Positions 1-9,067 of a stretch of DNA of 64,000 nt are shown one piece after another. The notes below the pieces were generated by a model, which was given only the letters and a program-made list of their open reading frames with translations, ran no database searches and was not told where the DNA came from. Within the stretch, counting starts at the first letter, position 1. The number at the start of each line of letters is the position of its first letter. Source of the DNA: Gluconacetobacter johannae (GTDB taxonomy: Bacteria > Pseudomonadota > Alphaproteobacteria > Acetobacterales > Acetobacteraceae); contig NZ_JABEQH010000001.1 of NCBI RefSeq assembly GCF_014174305.1, positions 248,001 through 312,000 of the forward strand. The letters run 5' to 3'. A program made the translations under genes and the position numbers.

Positions 1-825
1 CTCGGTCAGCAGGCCCAGCTTGCTGAAGCCGGGGGCCAGCAGGTCGGAAACATGGCGGGTGCCGAACGTATAGCGGCACATCCAGTACAGCGTCTGCAAA
101 TCGCGCAGGCCGCCGCGCCCTTCCTTGACGTTGGGTTCGACCAGGTACGGGCTGTCGCCGAAGCGATGGTGGCGGGCCGTGCGCTCCTGGCGCTTGTCGG
201 CGATGAAGCGCGCGGCCCCGGCCTCGACGCAGGCGACGATGTAGCGGGCCTCGAACATCGCGAACAGCGACGTGTCGCCCGCCAGCAGGCGGGCATCCAG
301 CAGGGTGGTGCGGACGGTGGTGTCGGCCTCGGCCTCGGCGATGCATTGCGGGATCGACCGCGTGGCGTGGCCGACCTTCAGCCCCAGGTCCCACAGGAAA
401 TACAGGATATATTCCACCACGCGGCTGACGTCGGCCGAAGGGTCCTCGGGTGTGAGGAACAGCAGGTCGATATCGCTGAACGGGGCCAGCATGCCGCGCC
501 CGTATCCGCCGGTCGCGGCGACCGCCAGCGTGCGGCCGGCCGGGCCGACCGAATCGGCCAGGGCGTGGTCCAGCGCGAAATCCACCAGCGTGCGGATCAT
601 GCCGTCGGTATGCAGCGCCAGTTGCTTGGCGGCGTTGGCGCCACGCAGGCGGTCGGCCTCGAACTCCTCACGCACCGCGCCCTGGAAGCGGGCAAGGTGA
701 CGGCGGAACAGGCCGATCGCCTCCTCGCGCGACAGGGGGGCCTGTCCATCCGCGGGACGGAGGGCGGTCGCGAGGCTTTGGGTCAGGTCCCTGACGGACA
801 GGGACGGGGAAGACGGGGTCGACAT
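1..825 (-). CDS. glnD: [Protein-PII] uridylyltransferase GlnD, N-terminal part
   Basis: This gene encodes the bifunctional uridylyltransferase/uridylyl-removing enzyme that modifies PII proteins according to glutamine level and so sets nitrogen status. Only the first 275 residues are in the window, because the gene runs off the left edge. The nucleotidyltransferase core is clear: GGYGRGMLAPFSDIDLLFL at about residues 105-122 carries the catalytic G-x-G..SDIDLL pattern, and NVKEGRGGLRDLQTLYW follows about 130 residues later, as in GlnD. The HD and ACT domains would lie beyond base 1. I chose the ATG at 825; a GTG at 849 is in frame. It follows mutS on the same strand after 57 bases, a pairing common in alphaproteobacteria, so the two are probably co-transcribed. 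Confidence 0.93.
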   Translation of the reverse strand, partial: MSTPSSPSLSVRDLTQSLATALRPADGQAPLSREEAIGLFRRHLARFQGAVREEFEADRLRGANAAKQLALHTDGMIRTLVDFALDHALADSVGPAGRTLAVAATGGYGRGMLAPFSDIDLLFLTPEDPSADVSRVVEYILYFLWDLGLKVGHATRSIPQCIAEAEADTTVRTTLLDARLLAGDTSLFAMFEARYIVACVEAGAARFIADKRQERTARHHRFGDSPYLVEPNVKEGRGGLRDLQTLYWMCRYTFGTRHVSDLLAPGFSKLGLLTE

Positions 826-882
826 CGCGGGCTGATCGGTGTCCTGCACAGGCTTGCGGTCGGACGGATGTCCGACACTCTA

Positions 883-3537
883 TTATCCGTGGTCCAGATG
901 CCCGGATTCTTCAAGCATCAGTTTCTTGAGCGCGTAGACGGCATCCAGCGCGGTGCGGGGGGTCAGCGCGTCGGGGTCCAGGCTGTCCAGCATGTCGCGG
1001 ACCGGCCGGGGCAGGTCCTGCCCCGATCCGGCGGTGGTATTCCGGCCGTCGTCGCCGTCCGTGGGCGCGAACAACGGCAGAGGCCGCGCGCCGGCCGCGC
1101 GCTCCCTTTCCAGCACCGCCAGCAGCCGCGCGGCACGGCGCACCACGGGTTCGGGCACGCCGGCCAGCCGCGCGACATGCACGCCCCAGCTTCGCCGCGC
1201 CGACCCCGGCACGACCTCGTGCTGGAAGACGACCTGCCCCTTCCATTCCCGCACGCTCATCGTATGGGGCGACAGGCGGGGCAGGCTTTCGGCCAGTTCC
1301 GCCAGTTCGTGGAAATGTGTTGCGAAAATGGAACGGCAGCGCAATGTGGAATGCATGGCTTCCAGCACGGACCATGCGATGGCCAGCCCGTCCAGGGTGG
1401 CGGTGCCGCGCCCGATCTCGTCCACCACCACCAGCGATCGCGGGCCGGCCTGGTTCAGGATGGCGGCGGTCTCGGTCATTTCCACCATGAAGGTCGAACG
1501 GCCGCGCGCCAGGTCGTCGGATGCCCCCACGCGTGAAAACAGGCGGTCGACGATGCCGATCCGCGCCGATTTGGCCGGCACCGGCAGACCGGCCTGCGCC
1601 AGGATGACCGCAAGCGCGTTCTGGCGCAGGAAGGTCGATTTGCCGGCCATGTTCGGGCCGGTCAGCAGCATCACCCGTCGCGCCGGGTCCAGCGAGCAGT
1701 CGTTGGGTGTGAAGCGTTCGCTGCGGGGCAGGGCGGCCTCGACCACCGGATGGCGGCAGGACTCCAGCACGAAGGAGGCGTCGTCCCCGACCTCGGGCCG
1801 GCACCACATTCCCCCGGCCGCCAGGTCGGCGCAGGATTGCAGGACATCGAGCAGGGCCAGGGCCTCGGCGATCGGGGGCAGGGCGGCTTCGTCCAGGATG
1901 TCGCGGACCAGGGTGGCGAACACCAGCCGTTCGCGCGCGGCGGCGCGTTCGGCGGCCTCGGCGATCCGGCGGTCCAGGCTGACCAGTTCCTCGGTGGAAA
2001 AGCGCGCGGCGCTTGCGGTGCCCTGGCGCAGGATCAGGTCCGTCCGCTCGCGCAGGCGGCCCGCCGTCGCCGCCGGAACCTCGACGACATAGCCCAGTTG
2101 CGCGTGATGGCGGATCTTGAGGCTGGCCAGGCCGAATTTCTGGGCATAGTCGTTCTGCAGGCCGGCGATGACCCGGCGGCTGTCGTCGCGCAGGGCGCGC
2201 TCGGCGTCCAGCTCCGGGTCGAAGCCGGCGGCGATGACCCCGCCGTCTTCCAGCCGGGCAGGCAGGTCGGCGGCCAGCGCCTGGTCCAGCCGGGCCTCCA
2301 GCGCCGTGGCCTCGCCCAGGTGGCGGAGCAGCCCGGCCAGCAGCGGCGGGGGCGGTGTTCGTCCGTCGGACAGCAGACGGGCGATCCGCCGCCCGGTGGC
2401 CACGCCGTCGCGGATCGCCGCCGCGTCGCGCGGCAGGCCGCGCCCCAGCGACAGCCGCCCCAGCGCGCGGGCGATGTCGGGCGTGCCGCGCAAGGCTTGG
2501 CGCAGGGCCGCGCGCACGCCCCCTTCCTCCAGCATCCACGACCAGCCGTCCTGCCGGGCGGCGATCGCGTCGGGCCGGGTCAGCGGGGCGGCGATCCATT
2601 CGGCCAGCAGGCGGTTGCCGGGGGCGGTGACGGTGCGGCCGACGCTGGCGAACAGCGTGTGGTCGCTGCCGCCCTCGCGGGTACGCAGCAAATCCAGACT
2701 GGCGCGCGTCGCCGGGTCCAGGCCCAGGGTGCCGCCGTCGTCATGGGGGCGGGGCCGGGCCAGACGGGGCATCTGCCCGGCCTGGCTGCGGCGGATGTAC
2801 TCCAGCGCCATGGCGCCGGCGACCGCTTCCTCGTCGGAGAAGGTGCCGAAGGCGTCCAGGCTGGCGGCGTTGAACGTCTCGGCCATGCGGCGGCGGGCGG
2901 TGGCGGCCTGCGGCGCCAGCGTGTCGGGGGCGCGGCGCGCGGCGAAATCGCCCAGATCGACCTCGCCGTTGGTCAGGATTTCGGCGGGGTCCAGCCGGCC
3001 CAGCAGGGTCATCAACCCATCGGGCGCGACATGCGCGGTTTCGAACGTGCCGGTGGAAATGTCGATCCAGGCCACGCCCCAGCCGCGGGCGGCCGTGGCG
3101 CGTCCGGATTGCGGGGCGACGGCTACCAGCAGGTTCTGCCGTCCGGCTTCCAGCAGTTCGTCCTCGGTCAGGGTGCCGGGGGTGACCAGGCGCACCACCG
3201 CGCGGGCCAGCGGCCCCTTGGGCACACCCTTACCCGGCTTGCGCGGGGGTTCGGTCTGTTCGGCCACCGCCACGCGGAAGCCGCGCCGGATCAGCCGCGC
3301 CAAATAGGCTGACGCGGCGCCCACGGGCACGCCGCACATCGGGATCGGCATGTCGCCGTGCGTGCCGCGCGTCGTCAGCGCGATGTCGAGCGCCGCCGAC
3401 GCGGCCTCGGCGTCCGAGAAGAACAGCTCGTAGAAATCGCCCATGCGGAAGAACAGCAGGGCTTCGGGATGTTCGGCCTTGAGGGAAAACCATTGCGCCA
3501 TTGCCGGGGTGGCGCCGTCCGGCGAAGGGAGCGTCAT
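883..3537 (-). CDS. mutS: DNA mismatch repair protein MutS
   Basis: MutS recognises mismatches and small loops and starts methyl-independent or MutL-dependent repair. The mismatch-binding Phe-x-Glu is visible as GDFYELFF (Phe35, Glu37). The ATPase Walker A is TGPNMAGKST near residue 630, followed by the VVVDEIGRGTAT Walker B and the FATHFHEL switch. The length of 884 residues is typical. The open frame continues upstream to an ATG at 3636, but starting at 3537 gives MTLPSPDGATPAMAQW, which fits the normal MutS beginning. It lies just upstream of glnD on the same strand. Confidence 0.96.
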   Translation of the reverse strand: MTLPSPDGATPAMAQWFSLKAEHPEALLFFRMGDFYELFFSDAEAASAALDIALTTRGTHGDMPIPMCGVPVGAASAYLARLIRRGFRVAVAEQTEPPRKPGKGVPKGPLARAVVRLVTPGTLTEDELLEAGRQNLLVAVAPQSGRATAARGWGVAWIDISTGTFETAHVAPDGLMTLLGRLDPAEILTNGEVDLGDFAARRAPDTLAPQAATARRRMAETFNAASLDAFGTFSDEEAVAGAMALEYIRRSQAGQMPRLARPRPHDDGGTLGLDPATRASLDLLRTREGGSDHTLFASVGRTVTAPGNRLLAEWIAAPLTRPDAIAARQDGWSWMLEEGGVRAALRQALRGTPDIARALGRLSLGRGLPRDAAAIRDGVATGRRIARLLSDGRTPPPPLLAGLLRHLGEATALEARLDQALAADLPARLEDGGVIAAGFDPELDAERALRDDSRRVIAGLQNDYAQKFGLASLKIRHHAQLGYVVEVPAATAGRLRERTDLILRQGTASAARFSTEELVSLDRRIAEAAERAAARERLVFATLVRDILDEAALPPIAEALALLDVLQSCADLAAGGMWCRPEVGDDASFVLESCRHPVVEAALPRSERFTPNDCSLDPARRVMLLTGPNMAGKSTFLRQNALAVILAQAGLPVPAKSARIGIVDRLFSRVGASDDLARGRSTFMVEMTETAAILNQAGPRSLVVVDEIGRGTATLDGLAIAWSVLEAMHSTLRCRSIFATHFHELAELAESLPRLSPHTMSVREWKGQVVFQHEVVPGSARRSWGVHVARLAGVPEPVVRRAARLLAVLERERAAGARPLPLFAPTDGDDGRNTTAGSGQDLPRPVRDMLDSLDPDALTPRTALDAVYALKKLMLEESGHLDHG

Positions 3538-3693
3538 GAGGTTCTGTGTACAGGGCGCGCGCCTGATGTGCCAGCCACGAATCGAACCGTATCCGATCCG
3601 GATTTCGCGGCTGGCGCGGCCGGCGATCCCGTGCATCCTGTCGGACAGGCGGCTTGGGGACGGGCCGGGAAACGAAAAAAGGACGGTTGAGCG

Positions 3694-4521
3694 ATGACGG
3701 GATCATGTGGCCGGCGATCGGTGCTGGGTTGGACGGCGCTGGCGGCGGCGCCGTCGCTGGTGGCGCGGGCCGCGTCGGGTGGCGATGCGCTGATGCTGCG
3801 GGGGATCATCGCCTCGCCCGACCGGCCGGCCGCCGACCGGGTGCGCGACCGCTGGCGGCATCCCTACGCGTCGCTGCGCTTCTGGGGGCTGCGGCCGGGC
3901 ATGACGGTCATCGACCTGCAACCGGGGGCCGGATACTGGACGCGCATCCTTGCCCCCTATGCCGCGCGGACCGGGGGGATGTACATCGCCGGCCTGGGCG
4001 ACATGGGGGCCGGGCGGGCGCGATTCGACGGGCAGTTCGGCGACGTGGCGCGGTACGGCCATATCCGCGACGTGGCCTTTGGCCCGGATTCGGGGCCACT
4101 GGCCGCCCCCGGCAGCGTCGATCTGATCCTGACGGCGCGGGAAATCCATAACTGGATCGGCGGCGGGTATCTGGCGCACGCGATGGGCGTGGTGGCCATG
4201 GCCCTGAAGCCGGGCGGACTCCTGGCGGTGGAGGAGCATCGCGCCGACCCCGTCCCGCAGGAAGGCGGGGCCGCCAGCGGCTATGTCGCCATGGCGACGG
4301 TGGTGCAGGCGGCGGCCCATGCCGGACTGCGGCTGGAGGCGTCGTCCGAGATCAACGCCAACCCGCGCGACGACAAGAAACATCCGTTCGGCGTCTGGAC
4401 CCTGCCGCCGACCCGCGCCAGTTCCGCCGGCGGACAGCCCGATCCGGCCTTCGACCATGCGAAATACGATGCGATCGGCGAAAGCGACCGGATGACCCTG
4501 CGATTCCGCAAGCCCGCCTGA
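3694..4521 (+). CDS. Predicted exported class I methyltransferase-fold protein (COG4798-like)
   Basis: This 275-residue protein has a class I SAM-methyltransferase core, with VIDLQPGAGYWTRIL as motif I at about residues 72-86 and LILTAREIHNW as the later strand. It resembles the family annotated as predicted methyltransferase COG4798. The N-terminus reads GRRSVLGWTALAAAP followed by an Ala-rich stretch ending near VARAASG, which looks like a twin-arginine (Tat) signal peptide. That implies export of a SAM-type fold, where SAM is not expected. The substrate is unknown. It is convergent with murJ, with only 4 bases between the stop codons, and is divergent from mutS. The family assignment is firm; activity is not demonstrated. 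Confidence 0.8.
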   Translation: MTGSCGRRSVLGWTALAAAPSLVARAASGGDALMLRGIIASPDRPAADRVRDRWRHPYASLRFWGLRPGMTVIDLQPGAGYWTRILAPYAARTGGMYIAGLGDMGAGRARFDGQFGDVARYGHIRDVAFGPDSGPLAAPGSVDLILTAREIHNWIGGGYLAHAMGVVAMALKPGGLLAVEEHRADPVPQEGGAASGYVAMATVVQAAAHAGLRLEASSEINANPRDDKKHPFGVWTLPPTRASSAGGQPDPAFDHAKYDAIGESDRMTLRFRKPA

Positions 4522-4534
4522 TCGGTCAGGCGGG
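4513..4534. terminator. Hairpin spanning both convergent stop codons
   Basis: A perfect 9-bp stem (4513-4521 with 4526-4534) closes a 4-base loop. The stop codons of the methyltransferase-fold gene and of murJ both lie in it. There is no T-run on either side, so intrinsic termination is uncertain; it may act bidirectionally with Rho. Confidence 0.4.
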
Positions 4535-6127
4535 CCGCCGCCGGCGGGCCAGCCGCGCCCGCACGGCGGCGACGACGGCGCGGTGGTCGATGACCCCCAG
4601 GGCCTGAAGCCCCGCCCCGTACGCCGCCATGCCGGCTACGACCAGAAGCCCCAGGCAGGCGATGCGCTGGGGACCCGGCTGGATGGAAAGGCGGCCCAGC
4701 GGCGTCATGTCCAGCGCCGCCAGCACCGCCACCATGCCCACCGCCGCGACGCCCATCCGCGCGACGCGGGACAGGGTGGGGCCGCCCACCCGAAGGGCGC
4801 CCCGGCGCGCCAGCAGCACCACCAGCAGCAGCACGTTGACGGTCGCGGCGATGCTGCTGGCCAGGGGTGGGCCCATATGGGCAAGCGGCCGCATCAGGGC
4901 CAGGTTCAGGCCGAAATTCAGCAGCAGCGTCGCCATGCCGATCCGCACCGGCGTTGCGGTGTCGCCGCGCGCGAAGAAGCCGGGGGACAGCACCTTGACC
5001 AGCACGAACGCCGGCAGCCCCACGGCATAGGCGCGCAGCGACTGCGCCGACAGCGCGGCATCCCGCGCGGTGAACGCGCCATGGCCGAACAGGGTGGCCA
5101 TGATCGGTTCGGCCAGCACCACCAGCGCCAGCGCCGACGGCAGGGTCAGGATCAGGGCGTATTCGATCGCGCGGTTCTGCGTGGCGTGGGCGCTGTCGGC
5201 GTCATCCGCCGTGACGTGGCGGGCCAGCACCGGCAGCAGCGTGGTCCCGGCGGCGGCCCCCAGCACACCCAGCGGAAGCTGGTTCACGCGGTCGGCGAAA
5301 TACATCAGCGACACGCTGCCGGGGGGCAGCAGGGTGCCGATCATCGTATCGACCATCAGGTTGATCTGGGTGATGCCGCTGCCCAGGCAGCCGATGGCCA
5401 TGCGTCCGATCAGGATACGGATGCGCGCGCTGAGATGCGGGGGCACCAGCGTCAGGCGGAAACCCGCCCGGCGGGTGGCCGCCAGCAGCAGCCCGAACTG
5501 CACGACGCCCGAGGCCGTGATGCCCCAGGCCGAGGCCTGGGCCACGTCGCCGGTCAGCGGCGTCAGCAGGAAGATCGCGGCGATGCCGATGACGTTGAAC
5601 GTTACGTAAGCCGCCGCCGCGACCCCGAAACGGTGCAACCCGTTGAGCACGCCCGAGACCAGCGCCGCCCCGCAGATCAGCACCAGATAGGGAAAGGTGA
5701 TGCGGCTGAGCGTCACCGCCATGGCGTAGCGCGCGCCCTCATGCGAAAATCCCGGCGCGATGACGCGCAGGACCAGCGGCATGAAGATTTCGCCCACCAC
5801 GGCGATCAGGGTCAGCCAGGCCAGCAGGACGCTGAGCGTCTCGCTGGCGAAGCGGCGGGCGGGTTCCTCGCCCTCGGCGGTCAGCGTGGCCGAGAACAGC
5901 GGGACGAACGCCGCGTTCAGCGCCCCCTCGCCGAACAGGCGGCGGAACATGTTCGGCAGGCGAAAGGCGATCTGGTAGGCGTCCTGCACCGGCCCGGCCC
6001 CCAGGAAGGCGGCCAGAAGCTGGTCGCGCACCAGGCCCAGCACGCGGCTGAGCATCGTCCAGCCGCCGACGGTAAGAAAACCTCTGAGCAAAGGGGGACC
6101 TCCGGGCGGCACGACGTCGCCGGCCAT
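4526..6127 (-). CDS. murJ: Lipid II flippase MurJ (MviN)
   Basis: MurJ flips the lipid-linked peptidoglycan precursor lipid II across the inner membrane. The 533-residue product is almost entirely hydrophobic, with the 13-14 transmembrane segments expected of the MOP exporter superfamily. The N-terminal VGGWTMLSRVLGLVRDQLLAA and RLPNMFRRLFGEGALNAAFVP are diagnostic of MviN/MurJ. In many alphaproteobacteria murJ sits next to glnD; here mutS-glnD lies nearby on the same strand but a plus-strand gene intervenes. No strong ribosome-binding site precedes the ATG at 6127, so the exact start is less sure than the identity. Confidence 0.95.
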   Translation of the reverse strand: MAGDVVPPGGPPLLRGFLTVGGWTMLSRVLGLVRDQLLAAFLGAGPVQDAYQIAFRLPNMFRRLFGEGALNAAFVPLFSATLTAEGEEPARRFASETLSVLLAWLTLIAVVGEIFMPLVLRVIAPGFSHEGARYAMAVTLSRITFPYLVLICGAALVSGVLNGLHRFGVAAAAYVTFNVIGIAAIFLLTPLTGDVAQASAWGITASGVVQFGLLLAATRRAGFRLTLVPPHLSARIRILIGRMAIGCLGSGITQINLMVDTMIGTLLPPGSVSLMYFADRVNQLPLGVLGAAAGTTLLPVLARHVTADDADSAHATQNRAIEYALILTLPSALALVVLAEPIMATLFGHGAFTARDAALSAQSLRAYAVGLPAFVLVKVLSPGFFARGDTATPVRIGMATLLLNFGLNLALMRPLAHMGPPLASSIAATVNVLLLVVLLARRGALRVGGPTLSRVARMGVAAVGMVAVLAALDMTPLGRLSIQPGPQRIACLGLLVVAGMAAYGAGLQALGVIDHRAVVAAVRARLARRRRPA

Positions 6128-6221
6128 GGGTGGCCGGGCGGGCGATGCACTGTCCTATGGGCGCGGGCCGGACGCAATCGCCACGCGCGGGGCGCGGGCG
6201 TTTCGCGCGGCGATCCGGGAT

Positions 6222-6707
6222 TCAGTGATCCAGGATCGTGCGTTCGATCGCCAGCCGCACGCGGCGCGATTCGGGCGAGGTCGTGCTGACGAACCAGTCG
6301 GCCAGGTGCCCGTCGCGCCCGATCAGGTATTTGTAGAAATTCCAGCGCGGCCGCGACAGGAATCCGCCTTCCTGCGCGATCCACTGGAACAGCGGCAGGC
6401 TGCCGTCGCCCTTGACGTGGCTGCGCGCCGCCATGGGGAAGGTGACGTTGTAATTGCGGCTGCAGAAGGTGGCGATCTGCTCGGCCGTGCCGGGTTCCTG
6501 GTTGCCGAAATCGTTGGACGGCACGCCGACGATGGTCAGGTCATTGCCGCGATAGAACGACCACAGCGCCTGCAGGCCCTCGAATTGCGGGGTGAAGCCG
6601 CATTTCGACGCGGTATTCACGATCAGGACCGGCTTGCCGCGCAGGGTGCCAAGGTCGATCGTGCCGCCGTCAAGGGCCGGTAGGGTGAAGTCGTATGCGG
6701 TCGTCAT
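6222..6707 (-). CDS. Glutathione peroxidase family protein
   Basis: This 161-residue thiol peroxidase reduces hydrogen or lipid peroxides with glutathione or thioredoxin. The catalytic cysteine is in NTASKCGFTPQFEGLQ (Cys36), and FCSRNYNVTFPM (a second Cys near residue 88) and WNFYKYLI are the other family landmarks. Cysteine replaces the selenocysteine of animal enzymes, as usual in bacteria. The frame also has an ATG at 6731 with a GAGA-rich stretch before it. I chose 6707 because MTTAYDFTLP matches the family N-terminus. It is divergent from the nucleoside transporter, with 142 bases between them for both promoters. Confidence 0.92.
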   Translation of the reverse strand: MTTAYDFTLPALDGGTIDLGTLRGKPVLIVNTASKCGFTPQFEGLQALWSFYRGNDLTIVGVPSNDFGNQEPGTAEQIATFCSRNYNVTFPMAARSHVKGDGSLPLFQWIAQEGGFLSRPRWNFYKYLIGRDGHLADWFVSTTSPESRRVRLAIERTILDH

Positions 6708-6849
6708 GGAACCGATTCTGTCTCTCGCCATCTTTTCTCAAGGAAAGCCTAGAGCAGTTTCCCCCGCGTGCCCACCTGTTCACGGACGGTCTGGACAGCG
6801 TAATCCGCAACGCACAGTGTCGTTACGGAATTGTATTGGCAGGGGTAGA

Positions 6850-8091
6850 ATGGCCGTCCTTCGGGGAGTTCTGGGTATTGCGGTCCTGATCGGCCTGGCG
6901 TTCGCCGTGTCGACGGACCGGCGGGGGATACGTATCCGGGTGGTCGCGGCGGCGGTCGCGATGCAGGTGGCGCTGGGCGGGCTGGTGCTGTTCGTCCCGG
7001 TGGGGCGGCAGGCGCTGCACGCCGTCTCCACCGTGGTGAACACCGTGCTGGGATATGGGACGCAGGGTACCGCCTTCCTGTTCGGCGGACTGGTCGACGA
7101 CCGGATGAACACGCTGTTCCCCGGCAACGGATTCATCTTCGCGCTGCGGATCCTGCCGCAGATCGTCTATATCTCGGCGCTTATCGCCATCCTGTATTAT
7201 TATCGGATCATGCAGCATCTGGCGGCCTTCCTGGGCGGTGTGGTGCGGCGTGTGCTGGGGACCTCGACGATCGAGTCGTTTTCCGCCGTCACGACCATCT
7301 TCCTGGGCCAGAGCGAGATGCCGGTGGCCCTTCGCCCTTACGTCCCGCTGCTGACCCGCGCCGAGCTGTTCGCGGTGATGTCCAGCGGCACGGCCTCGGT
7401 CGCGGGATCGGTGCTGGCGGGCTATGCGGGGCTGGGCGTGCCCATGGACTATCTGCTGGCGGCGTCCGTCATGGCCATCCCCGGCGGCCTGCTGTTCGCC
7501 AAGATCATCATGCCCACCCGCGAGGACACGCGGGTCACGCGCCTCGACCTTGCCTTCGGGCACGAGCATCCGGTGAATGTGTTCGAGGCCATCGCCGTGG
7601 GCTCGGCCAGCGGCGTCACCGTGGCGGTGGCGGTCGGCAGCATGCTGATCGCCTTCATCGGGCTGATCGCGCTGGCCAACGGCATGATCCATGGGCTGGG
7701 CGACTGGCTGGGCATCGCCGGACTGTCGCTGGAACGCCTGTTCGGGGTCCTGTTCGCGCCGCTGGCGTGGCTGATCGGGGTGCCGTGGCACGAATGCGGC
7801 GTCGTCGGCGCGATCATGGGACAGAAGCTGGTCTTCAACGAATTCGTCGCCTACCTGTCGCTCGCCCCGCATTTCCACCAGGCGACGCTGGACGCGCGGT
7901 CACTGGCCATCGCCTCGTTCGCGTTGTGCGGGTTTTCCAACCTGTCGTCGGTGGGGATCCTGATCGCGGGATTCGGCAGTGTCGCGCCGGAACGACGGGC
8001 GGAGATCGCCTCCATGGGCCTGCGCGCGGTGTTGGCGGGCTCCCTGTCGAATTTCATGAGCGCGACCATCGCCGGCATGTTCGTCCTGTAG
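6850..8091 (+). CDS. nupC: Concentrative nucleoside transporter, NupC/CNT family
   Basis: This is a proton- or sodium-coupled nucleoside importer of the CNT family in the inner membrane. The 413-residue product has about ten hydrophobic segments and the conserved blocks FLGQSEMPVALRPY and VMSSGTASVAGSVLAGYA, which bind nucleoside. The open frame extends upstream to 6592, but that part overlaps the opposite-strand peroxidase. The ATG at 6850 has an AGGGG ribosome-binding site just before it and starts at the first membrane helix. No nucleoside catabolic gene is adjacent, so the specific substrate cannot be read from context. Confidence 0.9.
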   Translation: MAVLRGVLGIAVLIGLAFAVSTDRRGIRIRVVAAAVAMQVALGGLVLFVPVGRQALHAVSTVVNTVLGYGTQGTAFLFGGLVDDRMNTLFPGNGFIFALRILPQIVYISALIAILYYYRIMQHLAAFLGGVVRRVLGTSTIESFSAVTTIFLGQSEMPVALRPYVPLLTRAELFAVMSSGTASVAGSVLAGYAGLGVPMDYLLAASVMAIPGGLLFAKIIMPTREDTRVTRLDLAFGHEHPVNVFEAIAVGSASGVTVAVAVGSMLIAFIGLIALANGMIHGLGDWLGIAGLSLERLFGVLFAPLAWLIGVPWHECGVVGAIMGQKLVFNEFVAYLSLAPHFHQATLDARSLAIASFALCGFSNLSSVGILIAGFGSVAPERRAEIASMGLRAVLAGSLSNFMSATIAGMFVL

Positions 8092-8100
8092 GGCGCGCGC

Positions 8101-9063
8101 CTATTCCGTTCCGACGGGCCGGTTGAGCAGCCTGTCCCGCGCCGCCGGCAGGTCGATGTCGCCCGCCAGCAGCAGGGACATCGTTTCGATCACCGGCACG
8201 GCGATGCCATGGGCGCGGGCCAGGGCCAGGATGGCCGGCGCGGTCGCGACCCCCTCGGCCACCGTGGTGCGCTGGCCGAGGATCGCGTCCAGCGTTTCGC
8301 CGCGCCCCAGCGCCAGGCCAAGGCTGAAATTGCGCGAGGACGGGCCGGTGCAGGTCAGGATCAGGTCGCCGACGCCCGCCAGCCCCGACAGTGTGGCCAT
8401 GCGCCCGCCCAGCCCCTCGGCCAGGCGGCCCAGTTCCGCCAGGCCCCGGGTCATCAGCGAGGCCCGCGCGTTTTCGCCCAGGCCGGCGCCGATGGTGGCG
8501 CCGGCGGCGATGGCGATCACGTTCTTGGCCGCCCCGCCGATCTGCACGCCGATCGTGTCGTCGCTGGCATAGAGGCGGAAGGTCGGGGTGGTCAGGTGGT
8601 CGGCCAGGCGGCGCGCCAGCCCGCCGTCGTCGCAGGCCAGCACGGCGGCGGTCGGCAGGCCCTGAGCGACCTCATGCGCGAAATTGGGGCCGGACAGGAC
8701 GGCGCGCGGCAGATCGGGATGGGCGTCGGCGATGATATCCAGCGGCAGGGCCAGGCTGTCGCGTTCCACCCCCTTGCAACAGGCGACCATCGGCCCGGCC
8801 GGAGGGACGTGGGCCAGCACCGCGCGCAGGTGCTGCATCGGCACCGCCAGCAGCACGGCGTCCGCCTGCGCGGGCATGGCCGACGTCACGGTGACCGAGG
8901 CCGGCAGCACGGCCCCCGGCAGGCGGGGCAGGGTGCGTTCGGGGGTCAGGGTCTCGGGTCGCCGGGCCCACAGGTGAACCTGCGCCCCGGCACGGGCGGC
9001 CTGCGTCGCCAGTGCGATGCCCCAGGCCCCGGCGCCGATGACGGCGATGCGCGAAACGGTCAT
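8101..9063 (-). CDS. gpsA: Glycerol-3-phosphate dehydrogenase [NAD(P)+]
   Basis: GpsA reduces dihydroxyacetone phosphate to sn-glycerol 3-phosphate, the backbone of phospholipids, in the cytoplasm. The Rossmann motif IAVIGAGAWGIALA is at residues 6-19, and the family signature with the catalytic lysine, GGAAKNVIAIAAG and GLGENARASLMTRG, is at about 175-215. The length of 320 residues is typical. It is the last gene of a tight minus-strand run tsaD-rlmJ-gpsA, with only 4 bases separating it from rlmJ. It is convergent with the nucleoside transporter. Confidence 0.96.
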   Translation of the reverse strand: MTVSRIAVIGAGAWGIALATQAARAGAQVHLWARRPETLTPERTLPRLPGAVLPASVTVTSAMPAQADAVLLAVPMQHLRAVLAHVPPAGPMVACCKGVERDSLALPLDIIADAHPDLPRAVLSGPNFAHEVAQGLPTAAVLACDDGGLARRLADHLTTPTFRLYASDDTIGVQIGGAAKNVIAIAAGATIGAGLGENARASLMTRGLAELGRLAEGLGGRMATLSGLAGVGDLILTCTGPSSRNFSLGLALGRGETLDAILGQRTTVAEGVATAPAILALARAHGIAVPVIETMSLLLAGDIDLPAARDRLLNRPVGTE

Positions 9064-9067
9064 GATC

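Noticed and set aside
1750..3312. A 520-codon plus-strand frame over mutS
   Set aside because: It is a shadow of mutS, which carries all expected motifs on the other strand.
4583..6289. A 568-codon plus-strand frame over murJ
   Set aside because: It is the antisense of murJ, rich in Gln, His and Arg, with no domain.
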